Below, piece after piece: positions 9,727 through 20,837 of a stretch of 64,000 nt of DNA. How positions within the stretch are numbered: the first letter of the stretch is position 1; the number at the start of each line of letters is the position of its first letter. The position numbers were made by a program, and so were the translations under genes. The notes under the pieces were generated by a model. It had not been told where the DNA came from. It searched no databases and worked only from the letters and a program-made list of their open reading frames with translations. The DNA comes from Chrysopilus asiliformis (lineage: Eukaryota > Arthropoda > Insecta > Diptera > Rhagionidae), in NCBI GenBank assembly GCA_964034945.1, contig OZ035963.1:48625032-48689031 (forward strand), given 5' to 3'.

Positions 9727-11864
9727 ATGTGCAATTTAAGTATTTATATATCGATAATAATTTTTCACATCTGTACAATACAAAATGTGGTACGAAATTC
9801 GAAAATATCATAGTTTTTTAATATTAATTAACTAAACGTTTTTCTTAGAAAAGCAAAGCAGATTTTATGAATGTATTTTTCTTGAAAAATCAAACGAAAG
9901 AAATCGTTAAAATGGAATTGACTGATCTTATGAGGAAAACGATGAACCTTTCACAAGACCCTTGCAATGATTTCTACAACTATGCATGTGGAAATTTTAA
10001 ATATGCCAAGTTAAAAGATTTTGGGGATGTTTCCGCAGGAGAATTCGCAATACTTAACTTTAAGTTGAACGAACTTCGACAGGCAGATTTAACCGCTGAT
10101 ATTGAAGGCTTTCAAAATGGGTATACTTTCCCATGGGAGGACTTTACAGGATCCGCGCCTATTTCTGTTGCCGAAATGAAGGTCAGAGATTTCTATCAGT
10201 CATGCTTAAATGTAAATGAAATCAAATTGAGAGGACCACAATTGGCTGCTAATTTTATGCAGCAATACAGAGATTGGATAACCGATGATCGTGTCACATG
10301 GCATCAAATCATGACAGAACTTCTGTATATGAGTAAACCGACACTAATTCGGTTTCGTTATCTTAGTGCAGGTAACATGACAATAATTCTTATGGCACCA
10401 GCTCGCCAAATTCCAAAATACAAAACAGTTCAAAAGTCGTGTTCATTTTACAAAATCGATGAAATGACAAAAGTCCTGAAACATGTTGGTATCGAAGAGA
10501 ATTTAATTTCATCTATTATCGATGGTGCAATCGCGTTTCATAAAAATTTTGAAGAAATTTACTCAGACGTTAAAGATGATGACCTTTCTGACGTAGGAGA
10601 AGGTACGGTCAAATCCATGACGGAAGACTATAAAATATTGGATTTAGAGAAATTATTATTCATTGTGACGCAAAGGGAATTAGACAGTGAAGCACCGATG
10701 GGTGCACAGAAGAACACTTACTTCAAAAACTTGGCAGAACTACTGGGAAATATTTCAGATGGTGATGTAAAAAAGTATCTCTTCTTGGAATTCGCTTACT
10801 TAATTGCAGAATACACAAGTGATATACTTCCAGTTGCAGACAGAGAAAAATATTGCTTTAAACAAACACTGGAACAAACAAGATATATGGCCGATGTACT
10901 ATTCCTAAGAAAGTATTTCTCCAGCGAAGTGGATGAAGATATCTTAAGGATGGCAGAAAATTTAAGAAGAAAATTTCCATCTTTCGTTGAATCTGCAACA
11001 TGGATAACACCAGAAGATCGTAATTCTTTGAAAGCAAAAATCGCCCAAGCTTCAGTTGATATTGGATACTGGCCAAAGGAAAACTACCATCGAGTCGTTA
11101 AACAGGAAATGGACTACTTTAATTCAATAGTTATTCACCCAAAGAGATATTTCCAAAATGCTATGCAATTACGGAAACATAACTATGAATTCGATATATC
11201 CACTCTAGCTCAGCCACTGACTCAAGTTGATGTCACAAATATTAACGCTCAGTATAATAGTAAAATCAACTCACTGCAGATATTCTTGGGAATTTCTGAA
11301 CCACCATTCTATCATTTCTTGTATCCTGCCTGGGCCAAATACGGACGGATCGGTTCAGTTTTGGGACACGAATTTTGCCATGCAATTGATTTCGGAAATT
11401 ACATGTACGATGCAAAGCATGAGGTCCAAAAACTGTCCGGTGAGACTATGATCAATTATTTTATCCAATCCTTATGCTTAGGGAGACGCTATAATGATTT
11501 CACGTACGAAGACGCGGGAAATGTTGATGGTGCAGCAACAATTGGGGAAAACATTGCGGATCATGCAGGACTAAAATTATCATACATGGCGTATGAGCAA
11601 TGGTTGAATGAAAATGGAGGTCAGCAACATGTCGAAGATGTTCCAGAACTACAATTAAGTGGAAAACAAGCGTTTTTCGTATCGTTCGCCCAAAATTGGT
11701 GTGACTATAAAGAGGATGTATCCGTGGTCGATTTCACTGATGAACATGCACCAAATGAACCAAGAGTTCTGATCACTTTAGCTTACAATAAGGAATTTTC
11801 TGAGGCATATCGATGCCCACGTGGCAGCAAAATGAATCCTATTAAGAAATGTGAGTTTTCATAA
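9727..11864 (+). CDS. M13 neprilysin-like zinc metallopeptidase, paralog 2 (secreted)
   Basis: Two exons. Exon 1 (9727-9789) encodes 21 residues with a hydrophobic core (key residues IYISIIIFHI), a signal peptide. The intron of 59 bp (9790-9848, GTACGA...TTCTTAG) is in phase 0. Exon 2 (9849-11864) encodes 671 residues, giving about 692 in total. It has the DPCNDFYNYACGNF block, NINAQY, zinc site HEFCH (11367-11381), GENIAD (11544-11561) and the final His/Arg pair. Catalytic residues of the M13 family are all present, so an active secreted endopeptidase is predicted. Cys sits inside HExxH, shared with gene 3. The terminal CxxW is replaced by CEFS. Close sequence blocks shared with gene 1 suggest a recent duplication or gene conversion. 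AATAAA is at 11913. Confidence 0.95.
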
Positions 11865-12049
11865 AACGCTTTTTAATTGAAATGTATTTTTTTCGTTTTC
11901 ATAAAAATTTCCAATAAAGAATAGCTTAAACATCTTTTCAAAAATTGTTGTTTGATTGTTTCTTTCCATGTGTCTAAAAAATCATATTAGAGTTGAAATG
12001 TTGATGCAGATCGTTTTAAAATGTCCCAAAACATTCAAAAAACTTTGAA

Positions 12050-12830
12050 ATTGCCGGGTTTGAATAAACGTTATTATTTTATTTATATAGAATATAACAA
12101 AAGCTATAATTGCCAATCTGGCAATCATTGGAGACCCGTATGGTGATATTCGTATCAAAATTCGAACAGTTATACAGTTATACCAAAATTCCAATTTGAA
12201 GTCAAACTTTCCAAAAAGATTTTTTAAAATTTATTCCAATCGGATTTTGATGTATGGGAGTTTTATGTAGAATCATATCCTAAATAACGTTTGTTCTTGG
12301 ACTTTTTTGATAAGATGCACGGTTTTTGAGATATTCACAAAAAACGATTTCGTTCGTATGGGGGGTACCCCCCTAATGGTCCATTTTTGCCCATTAACGA
12401 ACTTAGCCTCGCATTTTACGAAAAACGGACCTGCGCAAAATTTCAAGTCTCTAGCTCAATCCGTGCGCCCGCAATCCGCGCCACAGACAGACAGACGGAC
12501 AGACGGACAGACGGACAGACGGACAGACGGACAGACGGACAGACGGACAGACGGACAGACGGACAGACGGACAGACGGACAGACGGACAGACGGACAGAC
12601 GGACAGACGGACAGACGGACAGACGGACAGACGGACAGACGGACAGACGGACAGACAGACGGACAGACAGACGGACGGACGGACATGCAAAAATTAAATA
12701 TTTTTATCATTCTAAACACACTGGTGTAATTCATTTTTTTGTGCGATGACGGGATCTTGGCGTTACAAACGGTAAGGCAAATTTAATATACCCTTTGGTT
12801 TCACCATACGGGTATAAAAAAGGTTCATTC
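12050..12830 (-). repeat. Dispersed repeat family copy (DR-A) carrying an octamer minisatellite
   Basis: On the minus strand it runs from TATACCCGTATGGTGAAACC (about 12820) through CGTTTGTAACGCC and ACACCAGTGTG, then the minisatellite, then GAGCTAGAGACTTG, TTTTTGAGATATTC-type blocks and GCCAGATTGGCAATTATAGC near 12110. The order matches the copy at 43320-43920 except that the latter lacks the minisatellite expansion. Confidence 0.65.
12484..12685 (+). repeat. ACAGACGG minisatellite, about 25 copies
   Basis: It is an almost perfect 8-bp tandem array with a few ACAG or ACGG irregularities at the ends. All long reading frames over it (Thr-Asp-Arg-Arg, or Val-Cys-Pro-Ser on the other strand) are artefacts of the repeat. 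Confidence 0.95.
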
Positions 12831-13027
12831 AGAATGCAAAAAGTAATTATAAATACCTGATAAAGAAATATGGGTGTTCAAGCAACGAGATAAGTTTACC
12901 GATTGCGTGTCTTCATATTTCTATGCGAAGTATTTCATAAACATTTAATTAATTTGTGTAAATCGATCAGCTGTTTACTTTCAGCACCCAAAAAATTAGA
13001 AGTTGAAGTTTACAGTGCACAGTAAAA

Positions 13028-13557
13028 TAGTGCTGGGCTGAGTTCGTCACTTTTATTATCCGATTCGTTACTTTTGCGTAAGTAATCGTTACTTTTTAAT
13101 CGGTACTTTTATTCGTTACTCTAGACCCGCTATGTTGCTCGTAACCATAATCATGTATTCGATATATCCGCACAATTTCATCAGCATCAAAATCAGATCT
13201 CTATGACCCTGCTTGAATAGAACAATGAGAACACAAAGCATAAATTAAGATTTTTTGTGGTTCGCTACCATCAATCCCACATTCGCCTTGACAAAATTAT
13301 CTGAACAGATCGTGGTGATATTCGATTTGTGTTCTCTTTTTGTTTTATCTTTTTGACGGCATTGATGGACGTACGGACACAAAAGCCATCGGTATATGGA
13401 AACACAAGCAAAGCAACTTGGCTCGCCGTGGTCGGGTTAGTGGTAACGAATACATTTGATAAGTAATCGAGAATAACTCTTTGGTGTTGGACTATTCGTT
13501 ACTTTTGTAACTTTTGTAACGAATAGTCTACCGCCAAATAACTTTTGCCCATCACTA
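13028..13557. mobile_element. hAT-like MITE
   Basis: Terminal inverted repeats are TAGTGCTGGGC at the left and the complement of TAGTGATGGGC at the right. They are flanked by an 8-bp target duplication, CAGTAAAA (13020-13027) and CAGTAAAT (13558-13565), with one mismatch. TCGTTACTTTT motifs recur near both ends, like hAT subterminal repeats. It is 530 bp with no transposase. Confidence 0.8.
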
Positions 13558-14180
13558 CAGTAAATTCGTCGCGTAAACGTGCGAGGATTGCATAAAAGAT
13601 TTTGCATACAAAGGGGAATTTTCTATTTGGGGCCATGAGCATACAAGAATGAGACATATACCATTTTGAAGTATATACGAGTATGTTTGCTACTTATTGT
13701 GTGAGTTTTTTCGAGAATTGTAAATAGGAGTTCTTAGATTTTCACGTCCAAGGTTTCCATTTATATGTGAAATAACATAAAAACTGTCCATAATTTCTTA
13801 AGGGATGATTTTATCATAGTAAAATGTTAGATCCAGCGTCATGATTTCAGAGTGGTGAATTTGTTTGACAGTCGCTTTGTGATCATTTGGTTCAGTTTTT
13901 GGTTTTGTTAGTTTTTAAAGTGTCTTTGTAAACCTGTGGAAATCATGGAGAAAGTGCATTTGTACCGTGCGTGTTCAATTAATAAAAAAAGGTGAAATAT
14001 TTTTGGAAACTTGAACATTTTCTAAAAGAATTTTCTTTTATCGCAAAAGAGTCTTTTTTGTCTGTCAAATTACTAGAAATCGGCTCAGTTGCACTCTGGA
14101 AATACCGGATTCAATTAAATTGTACATGAAATAGTTTTTCCTTGTTATTTGACTCTGCTATAGAGGGAAGGCATTATATT
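13558..14180. other. Intergenic, no gene recognised
   Basis: Ordinary AT-rich sequence between the hAT MITE and the next dispersed repeat. Nothing supportable was found. Confidence 0.5.
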
Positions 14181-14189
14181 CATGATGGA

Positions 14190-14619
14190 GATCGACCCGA
14201 GAAAAGAGCCAGATAGAATCTTTCTGATCAATACAAAATCCGTTTCAGGAATTATGAGGATGTCCGTGCATCTCTATGTCGGTCTGTCCATTGTACGTAT
14301 CTTAAATAACTGGAGAACGCGTTGACCTAGCGACTTGACATTTTTTGTAAATCTGTTTGACAACAATCATAGTTTTCTATCAACTTTTGGAAAAGTATTG
14401 GTAGCTATAACGGGTACCACCCATACAATTTTTTTTAAAACGGTTTTCTGACATTTTTTCGAAACTTTTGCGTTTTTGGGAAAAATGAATATAACAAAAT
14501 TTGAAAGATAGAAAATTTGTGCTTTTTTTGCTTTAACAGTTTTATATATCTCGCTTTATGTACGGTTCTTAATATATTTCAAAAAATTCAGTTTTTTGAA
14601 GATTTCTCGAAAACTATCC
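14190..14619 (+). repeat. Dispersed repeat flanking the satellite on the left
   Basis: ATTATGAGGATGTCCGTGCATCT, GAACGCGTTGAC and TTTGACAACAATCATAG-type blocks match, in reverse complement, the repeat at 57950-58280. The satellite begins abruptly at its right end (about 14620). It has no coding capacity. Confidence 0.6.
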
Positions 14620-16602
14620 GAAAAAAAAATTTACTGGATGGAAAAGGCCTCGGAAATATTATTCCTATTTAGAACAAGCCTCTAAAAATTCGAAAAAAAT
14701 ATTTCCCGGGTAGAAAAGGTCTCAGAAATATTTTTCCTACTATGAGGGAGCCTCTAAAAATTCGAAAAAAATACTTCCCGAGTAGAATAGGTCTCGGAAA
14801 TATTTTTCCTACGAAGAACAAGCCTCTAAAAACTCGAAGAAAATATCTACTGGATGAAAAAGGTCTCGGAAATATTTTTCCTACGAAGAACAAGCCTCTA
14901 AAAACTCGAAGAAAATATCTACTGGATGAAAAAGGTCTCGGAAATAATTTTCCTACTATAAGGAAGCCTCTAAAACTCGAAGAAAATATTTACTGGATGA
15001 AAAAGGTCTCGGAAATAATTTTCCTACTATAAGGAAGCCTCTAAAAATTCGAAAAAAATATTTACTGGGTAGAAAAGGTCTCGAAAATATTTTTCCTACT
15101 ATGACGAAGCCTCTAAAAATTCGAAAAAAATATTTACTGGGTAGAAAAGGTCTCGGAAATATTTTTCCTTCTTAGAACAAGCCTCTAAAAATTCGAAAAA
15201 AATATTTCCCGGGTAGAAAAGGTCTCGGAAATATTTTTCCTACGAAGAACAAGCCTATAAAAATTCGAAAAAAATATTTACTGGATGAAAAAGGTTTCGG
15301 AAATATTTTTCCTACTAAGAACAGGCCTCTAAAAATTCGAAAAAAATATTTCCCGGGTAGAAAAGGTCTCGGAAATATTTTTCCTACTATGAGGAAGCCT
15401 CTAAAAATTCGAAAAAAATATTTCCCGAGTAGAATAGGTCTCGGAAATATTTTTCCTACTTAGAACAAGCCTCTAAAAACTCGAAAAAAATATTTACTGG
15501 ATGAAAAATGTCTCGGAAATTTATTTTCCTACCAAGAACAAGCCTCTAAAAATTCGAAAAAAATATTTCCCGAGTAGAACAGGTTTCGGAAATATTTTTC
15601 CTACTTAGAACAAGCCTCTAAAAATTCGAAAAAAATATTTACTGGATGGAAATCGTCTCGGAAATATTGTTCCTACCAAGAACAAGCTTCTAAAAATTCG
15701 AAAAAAATATTTACTGGGTAGAAAAGGTCTCGAAAATATTTTTCCTACTTAGAACAAGCCACTAAAAATTCGAAAAAAAAAATTACTGGATGGAAATCGT
15801 CTCGGAAATATTGTTCCTACCAAGAACAAGCCTCTAAAAATTCGAAAAAAATATTTAATGGATGAAAAAGGTCTCGGAAATATTTTTCCTACCAAGAACA
15901 AGCCTCTAAAAATTCGAAAAAAATATTTACTGGATGGAAAAGGTCTCGAAAATAATTTTCCTACTATGAGGAAGCCTCTAAAAATTCGAAAAAAATATTT
16001 ACTGGGTAGAAAAGGTCTCGAAAATATTTTTCCTACTATGACGAAGCCTCTAAAAATTCGAAAAAAATATTTACTGGATGGAAATCGTCCCGGAAATATC
16101 GTTCCTACCAAGAACAAGCCTCTAAAAATTCGAAAAAAATATGTGCTGGATGAAAAAGGTCTCGGAAATATTTTTCCTACCAAGAACAAGCCTCTAAAAA
16201 TTCGAAAAAAATATTTACTGGATGGAAATCGTCCCGGAAATATTGTTCCTACCAAGAACAAGCCTCTAAAAATTCGAAAAAAATATGTGCTGGATGAAAA
16301 AGGTCTCGGAAATATTTTTCCTACCAAGAACAAGCCTCTAAAAATTCGAAAAAAATATTTACTGGGTAGAAAAGGTCTCGGAAATATTTTTCCTTCTTAG
16401 AACAAGCCTCTAAAAATTCGAAAAAAATATTTCCCGGGTAGAAAAGGTCTCAGAAATATTTTTCCTACTATGAGGGAGCCTCTAAAAATTCGAAAAAAAT
16501 ACTTCCCGAGTAGAATAGGTCTCGGAAATATTTTTCCTACGAAGAACAAGCCTCTAAAAACTCGAAGAAAATATTTACTGGATGAAAAAGCTCTCGGAAA
16601 TA
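14620..16602 (+). repeat. 72-bp satellite array, left block
   Basis: Units of about 72 bp carry the fixed parts CTCGGAAATATTTTTCCTAC, CAAGCCTCTAAAAATTCG and AAAAAAATATTTACTGGAT. Variable positions distinguish subtypes (CTTAGAACAAG, CGAAGAACAAG, CTATGAGGAAG; TACTGGATG or CCCGGGTAG). Because the unit is 24 codons, stop-free unit types read open on both strands (for example 15858-16400 plus, 15749-16333 minus). I do not regard these as genes, since the commonest unit type has stops in both frames. Confidence 0.97.
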
Positions 16603-16813
16603 GACAAGAAATTTTATTTTATTGAATATTTCATCATACATAGTATATATAATTATTTTATTTTCTACAAGTTTTAGCCTCAGGCTATTTTCTTGATTTT
16701 ATAGATTTTTATTCTTAGTATAAACGATTTTAGCGCAATATTAATTATAAATTACAAGAAGATAAAAAAAGAACAGAGAAAAAAAAAAAGAAAAAAAAAT
16801 ATTTTGTATAAAA

Positions 16814-19465
16814 TTAAGAGCAGTGCTCGAGACTTAAGTTATTTAGAAATTTTTGATTTATGCGTTTTATAAATGTTTCTAGTTTTTCTATTTTTGCTTG
16901 ATTGTGTAATTCTTCTGTTGAAGTATACCAAGGTGCATCAAGGATCATTCTCAGTAGTTTGTTCTGTAATATTTGGAGTTTTCTTTTATGTATTTGAGCC
17001 ATGTTGGCATATACAGGACATGCGTATGTAAATATCGGGCGAAGGGCAGTTTTGTAGATTAGAAGTTTATTGTCTATGTTTAGTTTTGATCTCCTGTTAA
17101 TCAGTGGGTATAACAGTTTTATAGCACCTTGAGTTTTCTGCAGAAGATGTTGTGTGTTGTGCCTCATGGTGAGTCTTTTGTCGATTATGATGCCAAGGTA
17201 TTTTGCTTCCGTTTTCCATTCAATTTCGTTGTTGTTGTATGTGAATGCGTTTTGAGGAATTTCTCGTTTTCGTTTATTGGTTACGGTGAGTGCTTCGGTT
17301 TTTTGTGTATTTAACATTATTTTCCATTTGTCAAAAAATGTATGAAACATATGTGTGGCATTTATTAAGTTGTTCTCGACGTTCATCCATATTCTACTCC
17401 AGCTCATTAGTAGTAAGTCATCAGCATATAGTGCAATAAAGCATTTTTCAGGTGATGGTATGTCGTGTGTAAAAATGTTATAGAGTGTTGGGCTTAGTAC
17501 TGCTCCCTGAGGCAAGCCATATCGTATTGGTTTTAGTGACGATTTTTTATCATTAACTGTCACTTGAAATTGTCTATCTTTGAGAAATGCCGCAACTATT
17601 GAGATTAAATATTTGGGGTATTGTTTTTTTATCATCTTGTAGAGTAGTCCGTTAGTCCATACTCTATCATACGCCTTTTCAACATCAAACATCAGGATCC
17701 CTGTGGTACATTTGTCGGCCAAATTTTGTTTGAGCTGTCTCGTAGTTCTGCGCAGTTGATGTGTTGTGGATAGGGATTTTCTGAACCCATATTGTTCTGC
17801 TGGAAGTATGTTGAAGTCATCTGTATGTTTGTTGATCCGAATTAAAATAACTCTTTCCAATATTTTCGACAGACTGCTAAGGAGACTTATTGGTCTGTAG
17901 CTGGTGCAGTGTGAAGGATCTTTGCCGGGTTTTCGAATTGGCACGATATTCGCTTTTTTCCATTCGCTTGGGAAGTAAGAGTATTTTAGGCACGCGCAGA
18001 TTATGAGCCATAGGTACTTGATTGCCTGTTTAGGAGCCTGTTTCAGTAGGGTATTATTCACTCTGTCATCACCTGGTGCTTTTGTTGTTTTTAATTTCTT
18101 TACATGATCAGAGATTTCTTCTATCGTTGGTAAAACTGGATTATCGGTGCTTTCGGAAAGAAGATATTGTTCAGTTGAATTGTTGATTTGGTCCGTAAAT
18201 ACTGGATTACTGTCTGCAAGGGGATTTTGGTGGAAGGATTCGAATTGTGATGCAAGTACGTCTGCTTTTTCTTTGGAGGTGATATATTTATCGTTATTGC
18301 ATATGAGTGGGGGGAGTCCTGAGTTTCTATTTTTTAGGGATTTCATGATTTTCCATAAGCTTTTTCTGTTGTCATCCTGACTTAAGCTCTGTAGTTTACT
18401 GTTCCAGTTTTCATTCCGTAGTTCTTGTACCGCTTTGTTTATATTTCTCGTTGTCCAATTTATCATGTTTTTATAGTTCCTATTATTTCGATCACTTTGC
18501 CATTGACGTCTGAATATGGTGCGCAGTTGCATTAGTGCTATGATGTTAGGAGTTAGTTTGATTTCGTTTTTGTTTCGTTTTACTAATGGAACAGTTACTT
18601 CCTGAGCACGGAGAATGACTTGAGTAAGCCTAGTTACCATTGCATCTATGTCTGCTTTACTAGTTATTTCTGTGGTAGTATTTAGTCTCCTAGTGAGTAT
18701 GAGTCTGTATTGATCCCAGTTAGCTTTATGGAATGCACGTATAAGACGACTGTCTGTTTGTAAGGCCGGGCGGTCGGTGTGTATTTCAAAGGTTACAGCA
18801 CAGTGATCAGAATTCATTGGATGGCATGTTAGATCTGAAATACTATGTAGGCCATTAGTGATGACAATGTCAATATTTGAGGGAGTACGATTTGGGTTTT
18901 CTGGAAAATATGTTGGTGAGTCAGGACTAGCCACTATGAAACTATTGCTGAGATATTCGTTATGAAGTAGTTTACCAGCTGTGTTAGCTCTGTTACAGTT
19001 CCATAGTCTGTGTTTGGCATTGAAATCACCACACATAAAAAAGCTATTCCTACGACAGGATATTTTGCGAAGATCATTGATGAAATGTCGATTTATTTGT
19101 CCTGATGAGGCGCCACCGGGTAAATACACCGAGAATATTTGGATTTTTGTGTTATTTACCAGTTCTATTTCTGCTCCTATGCACTCTAGTATTTCCATTT
19201 TTACATTGGGTAAAAGTGTGTGTTTAATATTTTTTTTGACGATTATCGCAACACCCCCACTTCTGCGCCGCTCATTTGTTCTGTCAAGCCGATACATTGT
19301 AAAATCTGGGTGTATATATAATCGATCACTCGTTGTTAGGAAAGTTTCCTGGATACATGCAATCTGTATATTGTTAATGCTCATGAAATTAAACAGTTCT
19401 ATTGATTTGGTTTTAAAACTATTGCTGTTCCAGTAGATTGTTTTGAGCATGTTTTTATGGTGCAT
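16814..19465 (-). CDS. Jockey-clade ORF2: endonuclease and reverse transcriptase
   Basis: The protein is 883 residues. The N-terminal part is an apurinic-type endonuclease with QETFL, MCGDFNAKH and NSDHCAV. The middle is a non-LTR reverse transcriptase with YRPISLLSSLSKILERV, QYGFRKSLSTTHQL, FDVEKAYDRVW, GLPQGAVLSPTLYNIF and the catalytic YADD. The C-terminus is the usual thumb and tail (LGIIIDKRLTMRHN, RPIFTYACPVY). No RNase H domain is seen, as expected for this clade. The start overlaps the end of ORF1 by 11 nt (19455-19465), suggesting coupled or reinitiated translation. All catalytic motifs are intact. It copies element RNA at nicked chromosomal DNA. Confidence 0.96.
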   Translation of the reverse strand: MHHKNMLKTIYWNSNSFKTKSIELFNFMSINNIQIACIQETFLTTSDRLYIHPDFTMYRLDRTNERRRSGGVAIIVKKNIKHTLLPNVKMEILECIGAEIELVNNTKIQIFSVYLPGGASSGQINRHFINDLRKISCRRNSFFMCGDFNAKHRLWNCNRANTAGKLLHNEYLSNSFIVASPDSPTYFPENPNRTPSNIDIVITNGLHSISDLTCHPMNSDHCAVTFEIHTDRPALQTDSRLIRAFHKANWDQYRLILTRRLNTTTEITSKADIDAMVTRLTQVILRAQEVTVPLVKRNKNEIKLTPNIIALMQLRTIFRRQWQSDRNNRNYKNMINWTTRNINKAVQELRNENWNSKLQSLSQDDNRKSLWKIMKSLKNRNSGLPPLICNNDKYITSKEKADVLASQFESFHQNPLADSNPVFTDQINNSTEQYLLSESTDNPVLPTIEEISDHVKKLKTTKAPGDDRVNNTLLKQAPKQAIKYLWLIICACLKYSYFPSEWKKANIVPIRKPGKDPSHCTSYRPISLLSSLSKILERVILIRINKHTDDFNILPAEQYGFRKSLSTTHQLRRTTRQLKQNLADKCTTGILMFDVEKAYDRVWTNGLLYKMIKKQYPKYLISIVAAFLKDRQFQVTVNDKKSSLKPIRYGLPQGAVLSPTLYNIFTHDIPSPEKCFIALYADDLLLMSWSRIWMNVENNLINATHMFHTFFDKWKIMLNTQKTEALTVTNKRKREIPQNAFTYNNNEIEWKTEAKYLGIIIDKRLTMRHNTQHLLQKTQGAIKLLYPLINRRSKLNIDNKLLIYKTALRPIFTYACPVYANMAQIHKRKLQILQNKLLRMILDAPWYTSTEELHNQAKIEKLETFIKRINQKFLNNLSLEHCS

Positions 19466-20744
19466 TATTGATTACGTATTTTTCGTAGATCGAGTACAGT
19501 GCATTGAGTTGTTCTTGTTTTGACTGACAGTTGCTGGATACATTGACAATTTCGTTGAAAATTTGAAACAGTTGCCGCGGAGTGAAGAGATTGTCATTTG
19601 TTGGTTTATTTACTCCTGTCCATGCGTTGGTGACAGGGGGGGCGTGGTCAGAATTTTTTTGTGGTAGTGCTGGGAAATTAGCAGTATAATTATTTTTATA
19701 TTCTACGTACTTGTTATTTTTAGTTTGGTTTTGTGTATTTGAGTGCGATAGTTTGTTTGATGTTTTCTGCCAGCGTTCAATCATCTCTAGTCTTTTAGGA
19801 CAGTTTTTGTAGTTCGCTGTGTGATTTTGATTGCAGTTTGCACATTTCACTTTTTCATCTGGTATACGCTTGGTGATTGGATCGTTAAACGTACAAGAAT
19901 CGGATTTATGATTTCCTGAGCACTTCATACACCTGACACTTAGATTGCAGTTATTTGCTGAGTGTCTAAATGACTGACATCTGTGGCATTGAGTTGGTCC
20001 TCTTTTTCTTTTTACGTAATGTTCCCATTTTACGATGTAGTGAAATAGGCCAGTGATGCATCTGAGATCCGTAATTTTTACCTCACCTTTTTTGAAGTAG
20101 ATGAGATAGTTGGTATGGCCCTTGTATTTCGGTTTTGCTATTTTTAGTGTTTTGATATCTACTGGGTTCAGATTGTGTTGATTCAGTTCTTTTAACAGTT
20201 CCTTAGTCTCCATTTGTGGAAGTCCGTACAAAACAAATTTGGTTCTAGCATCCTCTGTCAGGGTATAGGTGAAGTATTCGACATTATTTTGGTTGAGATG
20301 GCCTTTTAGTGTTTTAAATTCTTCGTTCGTGGTAACGAAAAGTTGTGTACCGAATGTAGTGAGCCTGTGGCGAATATGTTGCGGGATTATTGCTGCCGTT
20401 TTCAAGTTTTCCGTTATTTGTTCCGTGGTTAGGTGTCGGACTATTATAGGTGGTGGTTTAGGTTCAGATATTCGGGATCTCTTGTTTGCCCTGGGATTAT
20501 TGACGCTATCACCAGGATCATCGTCTGTAAGAGAGTCATATATATTACTGGAGTCCCTCGAAGAGCACGATCCTATGGATTGTGTATCAGTTGGACGATT
20601 TTTTGGGCGGCCGCGTTTCCGCTTTATATCATGGGTTGGTTTACCTGTCATAGGCACATCTGCAATTTCCGGAGATTGCCCGGGAGCCATTAGTGGCGAC
20701 GCGCTAATGTCTTGCGTATACACTGTTTTGCACTTCTTCACCAA
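19455..20744 (-). CDS. Jockey-clade ORF1: nucleic-acid-binding protein with zinc knuckles
   Basis: The protein is 429 residues. A basic N-terminal region (KRKRGRPKNR, AT-hook-like) is followed by a domain of the type found before zinc knuckles in arthropod retrotransposons (TYTLTEDARTKFVLYGLP ... LKIAKPKYKGHTNYLIYFKKG). Three cysteine knuckles follow: CHRCQSFRHSANNC, CMKCSGNHKSDSC and CANCNQNHTANYKNC. It is expected to package element RNA into a ribonucleoprotein. It precedes ORF2 in the same transcript. The frame is intact. Confidence 0.95.
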   Translation of the reverse strand: MVKKCKTVYTQDISASPLMAPGQSPEIADVPMTGKPTHDIKRKRGRPKNRPTDTQSIGSCSSRDSSNIYDSLTDDDPGDSVNNPRANKRSRISEPKPPPIIVRHLTTEQITENLKTAAIIPQHIRHRLTTFGTQLFVTTNEEFKTLKGHLNQNNVEYFTYTLTEDARTKFVLYGLPQMETKELLKELNQHNLNPVDIKTLKIAKPKYKGHTNYLIYFKKGEVKITDLRCITGLFHYIVKWEHYVKRKRGPTQCHRCQSFRHSANNCNLSVRCMKCSGNHKSDSCTFNDPITKRIPDEKVKCANCNQNHTANYKNCPKRLEMIERWQKTSNKLSHSNTQNQTKNNKYVEYKNNYTANFPALPQKNSDHAPPVTNAWTGVNKPTNDNLFTPRQLFQIFNEIVNVSSNCQSKQEQLNALYSIYEKYVINNAP

Positions 20745-20837
20745 ACCGAGTATAACTGTTCGATATTAAACTGGTATAAAGACTCGACCGACGTCTGAAC
20801 TCGACGACGACTATACGAGAACTCGCTCTCGGAAATA

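Larger units (their letters stand above)
16603..20824 (-). mobile_element. Full-length Jockey-clade non-LTR retrotransposon
   Basis: The element is 4222 bp with intact ORF1 and ORF2, inserted in the satellite. A perfect 13-bp target duplication GCTCTCGGAAATA lies at 16590-16602 and 20825-20837. The 5' untranslated part is only 80 nt. AGACG at +29 to +33 from the end (at 20796-20792) matches a downstream promoter element, fitting the internal promoters of this clade. The 3' end is AATAAAATTTCTTGTC with no poly(A) tail. Intact frames and an unmutated duplication indicate a recent insertion. Confidence 0.93.

Noticed and set aside
12307..12749. Reading frames of 79-140 codons over the octamer array on both strands
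   Set aside because: They consist of a repeated dipeptide-like pattern produced by the ACAGACGG minisatellite, with no start context or homology.
18981..19436. 151-codon plus frame over Jockey ORF2
   Set aside because: Antisense shadow of the endonuclease domain.
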